Source of the DNA: Bacteroidota bacterium
GTDB taxonomy: Bacteria > Bacteroidota > Ignavibacteria > Ignavibacteriales > Ignavibacteriaceae
DNA: 8,605 nt
Reading direction: 5' to 3'
NCBI GenBank assembly: GCA_023406915.1
Contig: JAEXTR010000347.1
Span: 1-8,605 of the forward strand
How positions within the stretch are numbered: the stretch's first letter is position 1; each line of letters opens with the position of its first letter. The position numbers and the translations under genes are program-made. Of the stretch, positions 6,193 to 8,605 are shown in pieces. The notes below the pieces were generated by a model. That model did no database searches and had not been told where the DNA came from. It saw only the letters and a program-made list of their open reading frames with translations.

Positions 6193-7296
6193 TTATTTCA
6201 ACAGAAGCATCTGTTTCACGGCATCATTTCCATTCAAGGTAATTCGGTAGTAGTAAATACCGCTGGCAAGATTCTCACCGTTGAAAACTACCTGATGAAC
6301 ACCCTGCTGCATTGCCTGATGAACCAGATCAGCAACTTCACGTCCCAGTACATCGTAGACTTTCAGACTTACGAAACCAGGTTCGTTGACGGTAAACCGT
6401 AGCGTAGTAGCTGGATTAAATGGATTTGGAAAATTCTGGTCAAGTGCAAAGGCACCCGGGTTGAGAGACTCTTCATCCCGAACAGAAACCAGAGGGCTGA
6501 TTACTTCCCAAACTCTACCGGGGATATTATAAGGTCCAACAGAGATGAGTCCGCCCAGCTGAATATCAAAAACAGTGCTTGGTAAAAACTGCTTCACAAT
6601 CCAGTAATCCTGAGCAATCCACACAGTATCATCCAACCGATACAGTGGAAGATAAAAAGGAGGTAAAATTGTGGCACTGAGGATAATACTTCTTACAAAC
6701 TTTTTCGTACTGAGTGACCCATAGACGGTCTCCAGCTGCTCATCAGCAACCCGTTTTCCCTTAATCTCAATTCTGGTGGCAATGTTCGAACCATTATAAT
6801 TGATAGTTGTATCTTTTCTTATCAGCAGATACTCTGAGTTAAGATTTTGTGCAAAACGATACAGGGGATACCATCCTTCGAGGGAAGCAATCAAATCAAA
6901 CGGATTAAAACCACCAAACAGAGTGTCAATAGTTGTGGTATCAATCGCTCCCGTCAGGGATGTTATCAATGAAGCGTCAAAATATGATGACCCGTTCGTG
7001 CTCTCCAATGAAACATAAAGGGTATCAAGGTAAGGCTGCTCAAGAATCAACGGCATAGCGCCGGATTTCGTAAATACAAAATGAGAATTTTTGGTTTTAA
7101 AAGTGTCAGTAACGGCAAAGGAATCAATCGTAAAAAACGAAAGGGAGTCAACCCGGTTATTCATTGAGTCCAGGGCGGTGGTCTTTGAGTACCACAAGAA
7201 ACCGGGTGCCTGAGGAAAGTAGGCTGATGCCTGCTGTCCGTATGCCTGATTCAGGATTGTTATACAAAGAACGAGTAAGATGTATTGTATCTTCAT
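6193..7296 (-). CDS. Secreted protein with type IX secretion C-terminal sorting domain
   Basis: From ATG 7296 the product has 367 residues. An upstream in-frame TTG at 7326 adds ten residues but would disturb the signal peptide. Residues 1-20 are a Sec signal (IQYILLVLCITILNQAYG followed by QQ). The central part, about 25-270, is predominantly beta-type sequence (e.g. YFPQAPGFLWYSKTT, SLSTKKFVRS, DTVWIAQDYWIVKQFLP). I do not recognise a named domain there; the dtvWiAxxyWIVK stretch is faintly like LolA/DUF3108-type lipid-binding folds, which is only a guess. Residues about 282-367 are a type A T9SS sorting domain: FALDQNFPNPFNPATTLRF, LKVYDVLGREV, LASGIYYYRI and a final KQMLLLK. The protein should be exported by Sec, cross the outer membrane through the type IX system and be attached to the surface or released. 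It starts 30 nt after the DUF4286-like gene and is followed by rnhC. Sorting is well supported; function is unknown. Confidence 0.9.
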   Translation of the reverse strand: MKIQYILLVLCITILNQAYGQQASAYFPQAPGFLWYSKTTALDSMNNRVDSLSFFTIDSFAVTDTFKTKNSHFVFTKSGAMPLILEQPYLDTLYVSLESTNGSSYFDASLITSLTGAIDTTTIDTLFGGFNPFDLIASLEGWYPLYRFAQNLNSEYLLIRKDTTINYNGSNIATRIEIKGKRVADEQLETVYGSLSTKKFVRSIILSATILPPFYLPLYRLDDTVWIAQDYWIVKQFLPSTVFDIQLGGLISVGPYNIPGRVWEVISPLVSVRDEESLNPGAFALDQNFPNPFNPATTLRFTVNEPGFVSLKVYDVLGREVADLVHQAMQQGVHQVVFNGENLASGIYYYRITLNGNDAVKQMLLLK

Positions 7297-7326
7297 GATG
7301 TATTTACCGTTACTGACAGTGATCAA

Positions 7327-7662
7327 TTAGTCTTTTATTACCTGAGTATATGGCTGCTTCAGCGGAAGAAGAAGCTCTCTGCGAACTGTGAACATCCCTT
7401 CAAACGCTTTTTCGTGTTCTGCCTGAAGACGTGGAGCCTCACGCTCTTTATAATTTCTGTATGCATCAAGTGTATCACATTCATAACGTACATTAAAAAC
7501 AATTTTATTGTTATCCGGTGCTGGTTCAACAACCTGCAGTAGATTGCAGCTGGAGAAAAACCCCGTCTTCAATACTTCTGGTATATGGTGAGTAAGCATC
7601 CATTCAAGCCATTTATTCTGTACATCAAGATCAACGGTGACGGTTACGCTGTAAGTGATCAT
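7327..7662 (-). CDS. DUF4286-like small protein
   Basis: This 111-residue soluble protein has no signal peptide or membrane segment. It begins ITYSVTVTVDLDVQNKWLEW and continues with HHIPEVLKTGFFSSCNLLQV, KIVFNVRYECDTLDAYRNY and a C-terminal EHEKAFEGMFTVRREL. This layout of a beta strand, a helix with xxWxxWMxxxHIPEVLxTG and a YxCxTLxxYxxY segment is what I know from the DUF4286 family, common in Bacteroidota and of ferredoxin-like (dimeric alpha-beta barrel) appearance. No biochemical role is known to me. The ATG has GAGGT about 6 nt upstream. It is the first gene of a block with the T9SS-sorted protein and rnhC, and is divergent from coaD. Confidence 0.88.
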   Translation of the reverse strand: MITYSVTVTVDLDVQNKWLEWMLTHHIPEVLKTGFFSSCNLLQVVEPAPDNNKIVFNVRYECDTLDAYRNYKEREAPRLQAEHEKAFEGMFTVRRELLLPLKQPYTQVIKD

Positions 7663-7897
7663 AGGGACCTCGGAATTTGAGTGAAAGAATTTGCAGATTT
7701 TATGTTTCCAATATAGCGAAAATCAGAAAGCATCTTTGTGCTTATAAGAACAGAATTATTTGCATCCTGGTTCATGATACATTGATACAGGGATTACCGT
7801 TCATTTAACTCATACCTGGCAGGCATCTGCGATTGAGTAATTGCCCCTAAAAACATATCTTTACAGTGGCTTTAGATTTATTTATACCGGAGTTTTC
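7663..7897. other. Divergent intergenic region between the DUF4286-like gene and coaD
   Basis: About 235 nt of A+T-rich DNA carry the upstream signals of both genes. The visible elements are the two Shine-Dalgarno sites at its ends, a candidate coaD promoter (7833-7861) and a short direct repeat TGATACA-T-TGATACA near 7775-7789. No open frame of coding character or RNA gene is recognisable. Confidence 0.5.
7833..7861 (+). promoter_or_regulatory. coaD: Candidate promoter for coaD
   Basis: TTGAGT, 17 nt, TATCTT: each hexamer matches 4 of 6 positions of the sigma70 consensus. It would give a leader of about 30 nt ending in the CGGAG site before the coaD ATG. This is a pattern match only. Confidence 0.3.
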
Positions 7898-8395
7898 ATG
7901 AAGCGCTATGCGATCTATCCAGGCACCTTTGACCCCATTACCTTCGGACATCTAGATATTATCCAGCGTGCAAGCGAGCTATTTGATGGTATCAAGGTGA
8001 CAATTGGTATCAATCCTGCAAAAACTCCTCTGTTCAGCATCGATGAGCGGGTGACATTGCTTGAAGGTGTGCTCAAGGACTACAAGAATGTGACAATTGA
8101 TACCTATTCTGGTTTGGTGGTTGAACATGCCCGTAATTCAGGTGCAATTGCCATCATACGTGGTCTTCGTGCAGTCAGTGATTTTGAATATGAGTTCCAG
8201 ATGGCGCTTACTAACAGAAAAATTGCTGGCGATGTAAATACTGTTTTTTTAATGCCGAATGAGAAATATACTTATCTGAATTCCACTATTGTCCGGAGTC
8301 TTGCTCAGTTTGGCGGTGATGTAAGTGATTTTGTGCCACCCCTTGTGGCAGATGCGCTTCGTGAAAAATTTGAGTCGAAGGGATATAATGTTTAA
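7898..8395 (+). CDS. coaD: Phosphopantetheine adenylyltransferase
   Basis: CoaD makes dephospho-CoA from 4'-phosphopantetheine and ATP, the penultimate step of coenzyme A synthesis, in the cytoplasm. The 165-residue length is normal for the family. The nucleotidyltransferase motif GTFDPITFGHLD (9-20) supplies Thr10 and His18. AIIRGLRAVSDFEYEFQMA (85-103) contains Arg88 and Arg91, and the second nucleotide-binding segment corresponds to YLNSTIVRSLAQFGGDVSDF (126-145), where LNST replaces the ISSS of the E. coli enzyme. The frame is open upstream to 7841, but ATG 7898 is chosen because CGGAG lies 6 nt before it and the protein then begins with the family's usual KRYAIYPGTFDP. It stands alone on the plus strand; its TAA is immediately followed by the stop of the convergent PstS-like gene. 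No anomalies. Confidence 0.97.
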   Translation: MKRYAIYPGTFDPITFGHLDIIQRASELFDGIKVTIGINPAKTPLFSIDERVTLLEGVLKDYKNVTIDTYSGLVVEHARNSGAIAIIRGLRAVSDFEYEFQMALTNRKIAGDVNTVFLMPNEKYTYLNSTIVRSLAQFGGDVSDFVPPLVADALREKFESKGYNV

Positions 8396-8605
8396 TCAGA
8401 AAGTGTTTTCCCAGATACTAATATAGCCCTCCTGTTCAATAATTCGTTGAGCAGGTTGAGACAGTACCCAGTCAATAAACTGTTTGGTTAATCCTGAAGG
8501 GTTGGAGAGAGTTATGAAATACAAATACCTTGTCAGTGGATAGCGGTTTTTCCTTACCTGATCAATAGCCGGAACAACTCCTTCAACAGATGGATGTTTC
8601 ACTCC
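8396..8605 (-). CDS. PstS-like phosphate ABC transporter substrate-binding protein, C-terminal fragment
   Basis: Only the last 69 residues are in the window; the frame stays open to the right edge (a GGA codon at 8603-8605), so the start lies outside. The visible part has the layout of the end of PstS-type phosphate-binding proteins: VPAIDQVRKNRYPLTRYLYF, where YPLTRYLYF corresponds to the usual YPxxRPLYF, then GLTKQFIDWVLS and QRIIEQEGYISIW. Such proteins deliver phosphate to a PstCA-type importer in the periplasm. The usual Pro after Arg is Tyr here. The TGA stop abuts the coaD stop with no bases between. The family assignment rests on a short stretch; a related PBP-like protein with another anion substrate cannot be excluded. 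Confidence 0.82.
   Translation of the reverse strand, partial: GVKHPSVEGVVPAIDQVRKNRYPLTRYLYFITLSNPSGLTKQFIDWVLSQPAQRIIEQEGYISIWENTF

Noticed and set aside
7285..7542. Plus-strand open frame of 85 codons opposite the DUF4286-like gene
   Set aside because: The DUF4286 pattern on the minus strand is clear. The plus-strand product resembles a shadow frame.
7772..7790. TGATACA-T-TGATACA direct repeat as an operator
   Set aside because: Two 7-bp copies in A+T-rich DNA can arise by chance and no promoter overlaps it convincingly. It is mentioned only as content of the intergenic region.

Overview
The window looks like chromosomal DNA of a Gram-negative bacterium of the Bacteroidota/Chlorobiota (FCB) group. 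The evidence is a type IX secretion C-terminal sorting domain with the motif QNFPNPFNP, an OMP_b-brl_3-type TonB-linked barrel with a carboxypeptidase-like N-terminal domain, a DUF4286-type protein and an RNase HIII. Moderate G+C and recognisable GAGG-type Shine-Dalgarno sites before several genes suggest a Rhodothermia/Balneola, Ignavibacteria or Chlorobi-like lineage rather than a classical Bacteroides. This placement is an inference. I saw no tRNA, rRNA, CRISPR array, insertion sequence or phage gene.

Left part (1-2577, minus strand): a compact three-gene operon. In transcription order it encodes a small His/Cys-containing exported protein that resembles DUF2946, a lipoprotein built from two copies of one domain, and the first 400 residues of a TonB-dependent receptor whose plug resembles ZnuD-type zinc receptors. 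The receptor runs off the left edge. The gaps are 39 and 16 nt. I read this as an outer-membrane metal uptake locus, most likely zinc or copper. The lipoprotein is the least described component.

The intergenic region 2470-2814 separates this operon from a divergent plus-strand gene. It holds two inverted repeats, a strong Shine-Dalgarno before a TTG codon on the minus strand, and a sigma70-like promoter candidate on the plus strand.

Middle (2815-5241, plus): a complete 808-residue outer-membrane beta-barrel receptor of the OMP_b-brl_3 type. It converges with the next block.

5260-7662 (minus): a probable three-gene operon in the order DUF4286-like protein, T9SS-sorted secreted protein, RNase HIII (rnhC).

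Right part (7898-8605): coaD (phosphopantetheine adenylyltransferase) on the plus strand faces the C-terminal end of a PstS-like phosphate-binding protein on the minus strand. Their stop codons are directly adjacent. The core genes (rnhC, coaD) are ordinary; the left-hand operon is the part most worth following up.
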